From an uncultured Eubacteriales bacterium (lineage in GTDB: Bacteria; Bacillota; Clostridia; Oscillospirales; Acutalibacteraceae): a stretch of 32,468 bases of DNA. Where the stretch lies: positions 1 through 32,468 of the forward strand of contig OMYH01000007.1 in assembly GCA_900315255.1 (NCBI GenBank), read 5' to 3'. The notes under the pieces were generated by a model, which worked only from the letters and a program-made list of their open reading frames with translations, did no database searches and was not told the DNA's origin. The translations under genes were made by a program, and so were the position numbers. Of this stretch, positions 16,907 to 26,500 are shown piece after piece (positions within the stretch are counted from its first letter, which is position 1; each line of letters opens with the position of its first letter).

Positions 16907-17004
16907 ACTTGTATTTTCTATATGTCAGGTGTATAATTGAACCATAATTTTTGTTCGCTTTGAACTGAATTTGTGTACTATTATTTATAGCATGAGGTGA
17001 TACT

Positions 17005-20000
17005 ATGAAAATCAGGAAACTAACAAGTTTATTGTGTTCGGCGGCGCTTATTGTCTTAAGCGCATTGTCGCCCATGACGGGCATTTCTGCTTCTGCGAAT
17101 CAGACGCTTGTCGATGTCCCGAAGCAGGAGATTGAGCAGAAAAAAGGCAATATCACGGAAATCGTGACAGTAGGCGGCTACACCGAGCTTCGCCCTGATA
17201 CTGCCGATACTCCCGAAATGCCCGATGTGCTGAAAAACCGACAGAGCAGGCATCATGTTTTTGAGCGCAGAGAGGATCACTCTATCAACTTCAGAGGCGA
17301 GCTTATCATGCCGGGCGATACCTTCGAAATACCAAATGACATAACCCGTGATATGATCTATACTACCGACTTTTACGGACGGAGCGATGTATATGTCAAC
17401 AAAGAAAACGGAAAGCAAGAATTCTACTTCGGTATGTACAGTCCCGAAAACTACGGCATAGAGGTCAAGGGCTCGGTCGATATTATCGAGTATGATGAAT
17501 ACGATTCGGGCGATGGTGTAAGCCTTGGCGGACAGCATGTAACAGATAAGTTTTTCAAAACGGCGAAAAACAACCTCAACTGCCCGATTATTATCGGACC
17601 TACGGGCGGCGGAGGAGACGGCCCGTATGTATTCTATGAGGATCACGATCAGCGCAGACAGCATACCGATGTGTGCTATACAGTCCTTGCGCCGTATTAC
17701 TTTATTACATACAGGTTCATCAACGATATAAACAATTACGGCTATGCGTCATTTGACAAGCTGTTCTGGCCTGCGGGCGAGTTTGACGAGCTTGAGTTTC
17801 CCGAGTATTACTGGTTGTCAGACGAGCCGTATACTCTGACAATACCCAACCCCCGCATGGAGGGGCGTGCTTTTGACAAATGGAACAGCTGCGACACAAC
17901 TATTTATTATAAAGATAACGAACCGAATAATAATATCAAGGGCGATTATACGGAGCTAAAGGTTCAGTGGACATATGACGTATTTACCGATATACACGAA
18001 GGGTATACTTTAAGCTATGAGGATTCAGACGGCAACATGGTCGAAACCGATACAGAGAACATATACAACGAATACAGGCTGCCCGAGTACTTTGAAGACG
18101 TAAATATACGAGGTGCGGGTAGTCTGACTATGACACCTTCGTTAAGCGGCAATCACAGAACGATTGAGTTTGACGCAAACGGCGGCACAATAAACGGCCG
18201 TGACAAGTGGCTTATCGAGGTCAACGAGGTCAAGCGTGAAGACGAAGCGAAATATGGCGAGGACGGCAGCAGCAGGATACCCGATGACGGTGATTTCGGC
18301 TTTGACATCAACGATTTCATACCCCAAAAGGAGGGCGATACGTTCCTTGGCTGGTGTTCGGATAAGACTTCGCTGTATACAAGCTTTGTAACTAAAGACA
18401 GCACGGTTGAGGCGTACCGTTATTTCTGGGAGGACGACGAATACGGCACGTTCACCGATAAATACACCCGTCAGCACCTTTATGCAAAATGGGCGAGCGA
18501 AACCGAAGAAGCCTTTGAGAAAAACGGCTGGAAGCTCTCTGATGACGGCATACTTTATGTGATGAATGACGAGGGAGCAGTAAACTGGGTAAAAGCATCA
18601 CAGGCAGACCCGACTCTTGCGCCGAAGGTAAAGGGGATTGAACTTGGCTATAAGAGTGAAAAGGTTGAATATCTGCCGACTAACTTCTTCAAAGGCTGCA
18701 CGCAGCTTACAGAGCTGACATTTGACGAGCCTGTTTCGTTTGGAAGCTATGCCTTTGATAACTGTCCGAATCTGACAGATGTCACGCTCAACTTCCCTCT
18801 GCAAAACGTATGGCTTGCGTCAACTGCATATATGGGTACGAATAAGGACTTTACTCTTCATGTACCCGATGAGTATTACGATGAATACAAAGACGCTCTG
18901 GGCGATTATGCTTATTTGCTCAATAAGCCGAACGGGCAGCGGTATCTGCTCACAGTAAACGGTGTTGTAATAACGGACGAAGCTCTTGAAACAAAGTGCG
19001 GAGACGGTACGGCAAAATTCGATCCGCAAACAAACACATTGACGTTGACAAATGCAGTTCTGACAGACAGTCTAATACCCCATTATGCGATCCATTATCG
19101 TGAAGATACGCCCGATCAACCATATATTGAGGGCAGCGCTGTTGTGTCGGAACTCGATAAGCTGACTGTGGTTATTGACGGAGAAGTTGTTGTAAACACG
19201 GTGGTCGATAATTCGTACGGGTCGAATCATGCTGAACTCCCGCTGTTTATCAGAGCATACGGTGATCTTGACATAAAGGGCAGCGGCACGCTTAAAGCTG
19301 TCAAGGACGATACGTCATTGATGTATACAGATAAAGAAACGATGGAGCTTGTTGAATATATCGGACCCGGACAGGTGAAGGCATATGTTAACGGTGATCT
19401 GACCCTGACCAATGTTACGGCCGAAAGATTGTATGCAAACATCAACGGCGATCTTAACGTCAGCGGCGCAGCGATCTACGGCGGCTGGATAAATGTATAC
19501 GGCGTTGTCACAGCGGATCGTCTATCTGCAAAGGACTTCAATGCGCCCGCAGGAGATATGATGCTTGCGCAGGAGCTTGCGTCAATTAACCCACTCGGCA
19601 AGAAGGCGGATTTCAATAACTGCGATCTTGAATATACCATAATGAGCGCAGGCAGAGATACAGAGGAGCTGAACTTCACTGACAGCAGAATCGCTTTACT
19701 GCAGCAGCTCTGGGGCGGAGAGAATACGAAGCTCAATATAACAAATTCCGATATCAGTATTATCGGAGACGATAAAGTGCCTACAAGTATTCCCGAAGAA
19801 AATATTACGCTTATAAATGCAGAGATAGTCGCAGGAGAGTGGACAGATAATTATATTATGATAAAACCTGCAAAAAACGGTACGTCCGCTATTCTCGGCG
19901 ACGTAAACGGCGATAACAAGGTCACTGCTAAAGACAGTATGCAGATTCAGAGATATGCCGTGAAGCTGATAAGCCTTGACGAAGATCAGCTTAAGCGTGC

Positions 20001-20097
20001 CGATGTTGACGGCGACAACAAAGTCGGCAATAAGGACGCTCTGAATATCCTCAGATATACTATCCATGCAAATGTGAAGTATCCAATAGGGATGTAA
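17005..20097 (+). CDS. Secreted dockerin protein with InlB-like repeat, LRR segment and beta-solenoid-like region (1030 aa)
   Basis: Signal peptide 1-32 (MKIRKLTSLLCSAALIVLSAL..., ISASA). Residues 50-380 match nothing I recognise, except a short region with a glycine cluster (GPTGGGGDGP). Residues 386-495 carry a Listeria-Bacteroides (InlB B) type repeat: IEFDANGGTING ... FLGWCSD ... HLYAKWA. Residues 545-605 are a short BspA-type leucine-rich stretch (FFKGCTQLTELTF, SYAFDNCPNLTDVTL). Residues 646-950 look like a beta-solenoid (YLLTVNGVVITD, TLTLTNA, GDLDIKGSG, GDLTLTNV, GDLNVSGA). A dockerin ends the protein (963-1030). No catalytic motif is visible; a role in adhesion or carbohydrate binding is inference. 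ATG 17005 follows GAGGTGA. Confidence 0.9.
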   Translation: MKIRKLTSLLCSAALIVLSALSPMTGISASANQTLVDVPKQEIEQKKGNITEIVTVGGYTELRPDTADTPEMPDVLKNRQSRHHVFERREDHSINFRGELIMPGDTFEIPNDITRDMIYTTDFYGRSDVYVNKENGKQEFYFGMYSPENYGIEVKGSVDIIEYDEYDSGDGVSLGGQHVTDKFFKTAKNNLNCPIIIGPTGGGGDGPYVFYEDHDQRRQHTDVCYTVLAPYYFITYRFINDINNYGYASFDKLFWPAGEFDELEFPEYYWLSDEPYTLTIPNPRMEGRAFDKWNSCDTTIYYKDNEPNNNIKGDYTELKVQWTYDVFTDIHEGYTLSYEDSDGNMVETDTENIYNEYRLPEYFEDVNIRGAGSLTMTPSLSGNHRTIEFDANGGTINGRDKWLIEVNEVKREDEAKYGEDGSSRIPDDGDFGFDINDFIPQKEGDTFLGWCSDKTSLYTSFVTKDSTVEAYRYFWEDDEYGTFTDKYTRQHLYAKWASETEEAFEKNGWKLSDDGILYVMNDEGAVNWVKASQADPTLAPKVKGIELGYKSEKVEYLPTNFFKGCTQLTELTFDEPVSFGSYAFDNCPNLTDVTLNFPLQNVWLASTAYMGTNKDFTLHVPDEYYDEYKDALGDYAYLLNKPNGQRYLLTVNGVVITDEALETKCGDGTAKFDPQTNTLTLTNAVLTDSLIPHYAIHYREDTPDQPYIEGSAVVSELDKLTVVIDGEVVVNTVVDNSYGSNHAELPLFIRAYGDLDIKGSGTLKAVKDDTSLMYTDKETMELVEYIGPGQVKAYVNGDLTLTNVTAERLYANINGDLNVSGAAIYGGWINVYGVVTADRLSAKDFNAPAGDMMLAQELASINPLGKKADFNNCDLEYTIMSAGRDTEELNFTDSRIALLQQLWGGENTKLNITNSDISIIGDDKVPTSIPEENITLINAEIVAGEWTDNYIMIKPAKNGTSAILGDVNGDNKVTAKDSMQIQRYAVKLISLDEDQLKRADVDGDNKVGNKDALNILRYTIHANVKYPIGM

Positions 20098-20159
20098 GCA
20101 AGAGCTATATCTACACGATGTTTGCCTGTGTCATCGCTTGCTCCTTGTTTAAAACCTAA

Positions 20160-20265
20160 GGAACCACTGATTAAATCACGTCCTTCGGACTGAGCACCAA
20201 ATTTGCTTGCATCTTTTTGTCAAATTGCACTCAAAATCCTTGAAATACGTTTAATCAGTGTCTCC
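20160..20265. mobile_element. 106-bp MITE-like element (copy B) with CTAA target duplication
   Basis: Same sequence and orientation as copy A at 12251-12367 but lacking 11 internal bases (tcagcgctcaa) just before the right terminus. It is flanked by CTAA on both sides (20156-20159 and 20266-20269), showing that the target is a 4-bp YTAA and that the two copies arose by independent insertions. It is noncoding. Confidence 0.85.
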
Positions 20266-20424
20266 CTAAAATCCGGGAAAAATCGGGTTTAGGGAGAAAT
20301 TAGGGTAGGTTTGTAAAGTTATATATAAATAAAATTTAAAAATACCCCTTATATACGGATATATATAACATAAAGACTCTACAACCCCCGTGACAGTCCC
20401 TTTATCCGAAAATCCCAGAATTAG

Positions 20425-20460
20425 CTCCGACTGTGTAATAATGCGCAGTTGGAGTCTTTT
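20425..20460 (+). terminator. Rho-independent terminator upstream of the LRR-dockerin gene
   Basis: ctccgactg (20425-20433) pairs with cagttggag (20446-20454) with one G-T, followed by tctttt. Its left arm and that of the terminator at 23441 share the sequence gctccgactgtg. Confidence 0.78.
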
Positions 20461-20505
20461 ACAAAAGTATTAATGAAATTCTAATTTTCTTTTAATTGTT
20501 ATATA

Positions 20506-20534
20506 TTGACATTCCATTAACAATGTAATATACT
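20506..20534 (+). promoter_or_regulatory. Promoter of the LRR-dockerin gene (sigma-A type)
   Basis: TTGACA (20506-20511), 17-bp spacer, TATACT (20529-20534), about 48 bp ahead of ATG 20583. Confidence 0.82.
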
Positions 20535-20582
20535 TTTATTGCGGTTGACACCAACACATTTATTAAATAGAGGAGCGGTTAT

Positions 20583-23423
20583 ATGAGAAAAATACTATCA
20601 GCGGTTATTGCCTGCACGCTTGCAGCGTCTATGCTTACGACACCTGCTTTTGCTTTGTCGGAGAATCACGATACCGTCAGCAAATTAATCGAGAAAAGCG
20701 GCTACAGCGACGACATAGAAGTTATGACGGAGGACGGATATGAATATAGCATTATCAACGATAAGGTCGTTATAAGAGGCTATGCCGGCGAAGATACATT
20801 CCTGAATATCCCCAAGAAGCTCGGCGGTCAGAAGGTCAGTGTGATAGGCGACTATGCGTTTGATCATACAAATATCACGGGTTTCAGCCTGCCTTATGAT
20901 GTTAAGGAAATAGGCAAAGGCGCTTTTGAGGGATGTCAAAAGCTTGAATCGGCAAATATCACCTCTGTAAATACTATAGGAGAAGGCGCTTTCTATGACT
21001 GTATAAGCTTAAAGGAAATAACGCTTAGCTCTTATTTGCAGGAGATACCTAAAGAAATGTTTTACAACTGTGTTGAGCTTGCCGAAGTCAAGAGCAATAT
21101 CGAAACGGAAGGCTTTCACACAAAGACTATTAGCGACCGGGCATTTTTCTGCTGTAAGAAATTGTCCTCGATACAGAATATTGTGAACGAAGCGGAGAGT
21201 ATAGGCTACGGGGCTTTTTCGGGCTGTGATTCACTCGTTGACGTATATCTGTGGAGCGATCTTGAAACACTCGGCAGCCGTGCGTTTGCGCTGTGCGATA
21301 ATCTTGAGAGCATTGAGCTTCCCAAGACTATCACAACATATGGTTATGAGATATTCGATACCTGCCCGAAGCTTAAAGCAGCTATAATTCCGGAAGGCGC
21401 AGTTGTCATCAGAAACGGCGCTTACAAATTTGACGAGTCGATCACGGAGATTTCGATTCCCGATACGGTAGAAACGATAGAGGATTACGCATTTAAAGGG
21501 TGTACATCTCTCGGTTGGGTGACGATACCCGATTCCGTTACGGAGATAGGCAAGCGTGCCTTTGACGACTGCCCGAATGTCGTTATCTGCGGTTCGGCTG
21601 ATTCTGCTGCATATAAGTTCGCTGCAGACAACTCTCTGCCTTTTATCGATACTTCGTCTATCCCTTACAATTATGAAGTAACACTCAGAGTAACGTCTGA
21701 CGGCACCGAAAAAGAATATCCCATAGAGTATGATATTGATCGTGGCGGATTTGCTGCCGATTATATTCCCTCTTTGAAGGATATGGTTATGCTGAATTAC
21801 AACAATAAATTATCTCATTACGGTTCGGCTAACGGAGGCGGATATGGATTCAATGTAAAAGATGATGGGGTCAGGGATGGAATTAAAGGTATTATTTTCT
21901 TCCTGACAGAAGAAACAGTCACAGACGAGGACGGCGACCCGAGGGTACAGGCTAAGGTAAAGTACGAGTGGTTGAAGAATGATACCGACACAGATACGGC
22001 AACAGATACAGCCGATACAACAGCCGATACCGAAACGGATACGGCAGCAGATACAGATACAGTCGATACCGAAACGGATACGGCAACAGATACCAACACC
22101 GATTCTGAATACACATCGGGTGATTACAGTTACGCTATCCTTGAAGACGGTACTATAAGCATTACAAAATATACCGGAAAAGACGAAAACCTCGTTATCC
22201 CGAGCGAGATCGACGGCAAGACCGTTACATCTCTCGGTGTAACCTCATTCATGATGAATCCGAGTATCAAAACCGTATCGATCCCCGACACTGTAACGGT
22301 TATTGATACCTATGCATTCAGCTACTGTATGAACCTCACAAGTGTAACCATACCCGACAGCGTGGTGACTATCTCGGACGGCGCTTTCCAGTATTGCTCA
22401 AAGCTTGACAATGTTGTTGTACCCGACAGCGTGAAGTCTATGGGAGTGAGGGCTTTCGGCGACGATACAGCCTTGACAAAGATCGAGCTTTCGGACAATA
22501 ACACAACATTCGCTGACTGCGTATTGGACGGCTGCACAAGCCTTAAAGATATTTATTTCACGGGTTCGGAAGATGAATTCAATAATTCGGGGATCTCCGA
22601 TCTTGACAGAAAGATAATCACGGATAACAATGTCACAGTGCATTTCAATTCACATATGCCTGCCGATACTCTCGATCCGAGCGGCTTTACTTATGAGTCG
22701 AATGCAGATCTTGACGACGGTTCGATCAAAATAACAGGTTATCACGGCAGCGCCGGCAATGTGATTATTCCTTCGGAGATTAACGGCAAAAAGGTTTCAA
22801 GAATAGATAATTACGCTTTTGAGAACAACGCTTCCATTACAAACGTTACGATCCCCGTCACTGTTACCGAGATCGGCATAAGCGCATTTAAGGGATGTTC
22901 TTCTCTTGCGGAGGTAACCATTCCCGAGAGCTTAACTAAGCTCGAGAAATACGCTTTTGAAGATTGTTCCTCGCTTGAAGAAGTGATTCTTCCCGAAGGT
23001 ATCACTAATATCGAACCCTATACATTTTCGATGTGTACTTCTCTGAAAACCGCAGTTATCCCCGACAGCGTGACAGATATCGATTCCAACGCATTTTACG
23101 GCTGCGATAATGTTACAATTTCCTGCAATTCAGGGTCTTTTGCCGAGCAATTCGCAAAGGAATATGGTATTCCTTATGTAACTTCGGGGTCGAATGTGAA
23201 CCCGACAGGTATCCTCGGCGATGTAAACGGCGACAACAAGGTCACTGCTAAGGACAGTATGCAGATTCAGAGATATGCCGTGAAGCTGATAAGCCTTGAC
23301 GAAGATCAGCTTAAGCTTGCCGATGTTGACGGTGACAACAAGGTCGGCAATAAGGACGCTCTGAATATCCTCAGATATACTATCCATGCAAATGTGAAGT
23401 ATCCGATAGGAACAGACGTATAA
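20583..23423 (+). CDS. Secreted BspA-type leucine-rich repeat protein with dockerin (946 aa)
   Basis: Signal peptide 1-24 (MRKILSAVIACTLAASML..., AFA). Two arrays of BspA-type (LRR_5) repeats, about 45-360 and 515-870, show units of the form IPDSVTEIGKRAFDDCPNV or IPESLTKLEKYAFEDCSSL. The first array is followed by a ~100-residue non-LRR segment with two VTSDGTEKEYPI-like strands, then a Thr/Asp-rich linker (469-510, runs of TDTATDT). The dockerin occupies 877-946 and is 96% identical in DNA to that of the upstream gene. BspA-type LRRs commonly bind host or microbial surfaces; ligand unknown. Start ATG 20583 has a GAGGAG site, and the promoter is at 20506-20534. Flanked by two related terminators. 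Confidence 0.93.
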   Translation: MRKILSAVIACTLAASMLTTPAFALSENHDTVSKLIEKSGYSDDIEVMTEDGYEYSIINDKVVIRGYAGEDTFLNIPKKLGGQKVSVIGDYAFDHTNITGFSLPYDVKEIGKGAFEGCQKLESANITSVNTIGEGAFYDCISLKEITLSSYLQEIPKEMFYNCVELAEVKSNIETEGFHTKTISDRAFFCCKKLSSIQNIVNEAESIGYGAFSGCDSLVDVYLWSDLETLGSRAFALCDNLESIELPKTITTYGYEIFDTCPKLKAAIIPEGAVVIRNGAYKFDESITEISIPDTVETIEDYAFKGCTSLGWVTIPDSVTEIGKRAFDDCPNVVICGSADSAAYKFAADNSLPFIDTSSIPYNYEVTLRVTSDGTEKEYPIEYDIDRGGFAADYIPSLKDMVMLNYNNKLSHYGSANGGGYGFNVKDDGVRDGIKGIIFFLTEETVTDEDGDPRVQAKVKYEWLKNDTDTDTATDTADTTADTETDTAADTDTVDTETDTATDTNTDSEYTSGDYSYAILEDGTISITKYTGKDENLVIPSEIDGKTVTSLGVTSFMMNPSIKTVSIPDTVTVIDTYAFSYCMNLTSVTIPDSVVTISDGAFQYCSKLDNVVVPDSVKSMGVRAFGDDTALTKIELSDNNTTFADCVLDGCTSLKDIYFTGSEDEFNNSGISDLDRKIITDNNVTVHFNSHMPADTLDPSGFTYESNADLDDGSIKITGYHGSAGNVIIPSEINGKKVSRIDNYAFENNASITNVTIPVTVTEIGISAFKGCSSLAEVTIPESLTKLEKYAFEDCSSLEEVILPEGITNIEPYTFSMCTSLKTAVIPDSVTDIDSNAFYGCDNVTISCNSGSFAEQFAKEYGIPYVTSGSNVNPTGILGDVNGDNKVTAKDSMQIQRYAVKLISLDEDQLKLADVDGDNKVGNKDALNILRYTIHANVKYPIGTDV

Positions 23424-23440
23424 TTATAATACTATTATCG

Positions 23441-23478
23441 CTCCGACTGTGAAAAAATATAGTCGGAGTGATTTTTTT
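23441..23478 (+). terminator. Rho-independent terminator after the LRR-dockerin gene
   Basis: ctccgact (23441-23448) pairs perfectly with agtcggag (23461-23468), followed by tgattttttt. Confidence 0.9.
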
Positions 23479-23487
23479 ATGATAATA

Positions 23488-23516
23488 TTGACAATTGATC
23501 GAAATTTTAGTAAAAT
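23488..23516 (+). promoter_or_regulatory. Promoter of the 1352-residue dockerin protein gene
   Basis: TTGACA (23488-23493), 17-bp spacer, TAAAAT (23511-23516), immediately after the preceding terminator and 32 bp before ATG 23549. Confidence 0.78.
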
Positions 23517-23548
23517 ATAACTGAATATTATTTTAAGGAGGTCACTCT

Positions 23549-26500
23549 ATGAACAAAAAACTATCACATAACGTGAAACGCCTCACGGCTGTTTTGCTTG
23601 CGGTCTTTGTGCTGGTCGGCGGTCTGCCCTCAACCTTTGCGGCAGACTTGTTTGATACAGTCATCACGGCAAGCGCAGACGAGGCGGTTGTAAGCACCTA
23701 TCAGGATTTGGCAAATGCATTTGCAGCAGGCGGAGAGATAAAGCTTGATGCAGACATCACAATCGGAAACGACGATGTCGGTCAATACGGCTTACTGTAT
23801 GTCGAAAAGGATGTCGTTCTTGACCTTGCAGGTTATACGATCGCAGATGAATCCAACAGGGGTGGTGGTCAGACTATTACGGTGTCTACCGGCGAATTTA
23901 CGCTCAATGACTCTGTCGGCGGCGGCAAGATCACAACAAGCGATAAGTCGTATGTTATCTTCTCGTATGGCAGCGAAGAAGAATATGGCGATATCACCAT
24001 CAATGGCGGTACTCTGCAAAATGTGAGAGAAGATCAGACAAAACAGACGCAGGTCATCTACATAGGCGCTGATAAGATCAATCTCACCATTAACAACGGA
24101 ACATTCATCGGCGGCAGCGGAGTTGTCCAAGCTTATTGTCCCGTCACAATCAATAACGGTGTATTCATAGCAGCGGAGAATACCAATGAGGCTTTGGTAT
24201 GTTTACGCGATTCGGTTATCAATAACGGATATTTTAACGGAGGTGTATATTTCAGCGACAGATACACCCATACCGTCAAAGGCGGATATTATTCCTCAAA
24301 GCCCTCAAAGACAGCCGAGGGTTACGTGTCTGTTCCGACAAACGACACAGACGCACAGAACGGCGTCGACATTGATACATATAAGTACAAGGTGATCGAC
24401 AAAGCCGATGCAAAGCTTTATAAAGTCACCACAGTGTTCAATATCGAATCCGATAAGCTCCCGAGCGAGCCGATCGAAAAAGCAGAAGGCGAAGAGCTGT
24501 TTCCTATTGAAGTTCCCCCCGAAATTAAGACAGCAGACGGCAAGTACTATACCTTTGAAGGCTGGTATTGGGATGAGGATTATGAAGATCCTTTCACAAA
24601 AAATCCCTACATATCGAAAGATATGACGATCTACGGTCTATATGAGGAGATAGAAACCTGTACCGTAACAGTAGACTATAACGGTCACGGCGGCAATGAG
24701 GTCAGAACGGTCACAGGCGTACCCAAGGGTACATTCGGAGATGAACCCGTATTGCTTGCTTTGCTCGGAGTTGAGGAGTACAGCTATGGATATGTCGATG
24801 CGGTTTATGACCTGATCGACGAAAAGGGATATGAAGCTATCATTCCTGCCGAGGACGGATATGCCCTCATTGTATACCTCGAACAGTACAACGAGGAGTA
24901 TGTGGCTTACGGCTTGAAGAAAACGTACGATTCGTGGGATGATTTTCATGATGAATTTGACGAAGGGGTATATGTTACAGAGGACACCACATTCTATCTC
25001 CAGTGGTCAAAGATAGTGGACAGTGTGGAGATCGTTTGCTCGGAGCCTCTTCTCTGCGGCGCAGAAAAAGGCTCGTACATTGACTGCTTGTCAGCGGCAG
25101 AAAACAGTGGCTGCACGCTCGAAGTGGCTGTTGAATCGGGCAACTTCAATGATAATAAGTATGTGGGCGGCAAAGAATACAGCTATAATGCGTCGATCTA
25201 TGCAAACTATGGATACGTGCTGGATAATAACGCAGCTGTTTGGTCGACAGGCGCTATGGTCGATAGTTTCTATCGCACAGGTCCTATAGGTCCTATTTAT
25301 CCTTCAACAGACAGCGTTCCGTATACTTCGATGATCGGGAATTATTTTTCCGTCAGATGCGAACACAAATGGGGTGAGCCTGAAGATGTTTCCGCAGAAG
25401 AAGCAGCAGAACACGGTTATCATAGCACTGCAGAAGGACGCACATGGCAGAAGATAACCTGCTCGGAATGCGGTCAATTCATTTATGCTGAAAAGGCAGC
25501 AGAGGGCGAAACTACCTACAAGGTGACAGTCAAAGCAGACGGACAGAAGGATATTGTCATCGAGAATGTCCTTTCGGGAACAGATGTGAGCACACTGCTC
25601 AATGAAAGAGCCAATACGTCAAGCGAGCTTTATCACCTGATGTATGACAGATATAATCTCAGTAATTTGTTTATCGGCATGACAACAAAGCCGACCTCGG
25701 AATATGAAACAACAGCCGAGCTGCAAGCAGATATAGAAGCCTTCGGTAACAGCGGTGTTATAGTTGAAGACGAAGATGTTATCGTTTATGCTCATCGCCT
25801 GAAGAAGATCACCCCCGAGATCATCTTCAACAGCGTTCCGAGATGCATGGATTCCGTATATGATGAAAACGGTATCGGTGTTCTCCCCGACATCAGTCTG
25901 CCCGAGGACACACATTACAGTATAAATATAGGTGTGAACCCCACAACGAACGAAGAAGAGCCGATGTACAGATGGATTTTCAGTATAGATGATAATTCCG
26001 ATATGTTCAGAGGCGGTAACGAGTATACTTTTGATATCGTTCTGAAGCCTGATGTAGGATACTACTTCGGTTGGATCTTTGACGAAACTCCGGTAATAAC
26101 CGGAACGGATCATGAACTTACCGACATGAGTCCTTATCAGACGGGCAGCATGGGAAGCTTTACAGACTATCTTACTTCGCCTGTCATGTACACTTATTCT
26201 ATCCCCGTATATCATTATTATGACGAACCCGAAGTGGCAGATACAGTTCTGCTCGGCGAGTCCGTATGCACATCTCCCCGCATTGAGTATCTTGTATACA
26301 GGTGCGCAGGCGAGGGCTGCGACTACGAAGACGATATGTATGAAACGAGATTAGTCCCTGCAGAAGATCACGACTGGGACGACCCGACATACACATGGTC
26401 GGAGGATAATTCTATCGTTACGGCAGAAGCTGTGTGCAGGAGAGATCCCGAGCATACATTGGTTGAAACAGCAGATACGGCTTATCGTGAGACAGAACCT

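Larger units (their letters stand above)
20098..20582. other. 485-bp spacer with an element copy, terminator and promoter
   Basis: In order: element copy B (20160-20265), an inverted repeat ccctaaaatccg ... cgggtttaggg (20265-20292) into whose left arm the element inserted, an AT-rich stretch, a terminator (20425-20460) and the promoter of the next gene (20506-20534). No coding frame is supported. Confidence 0.7.
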
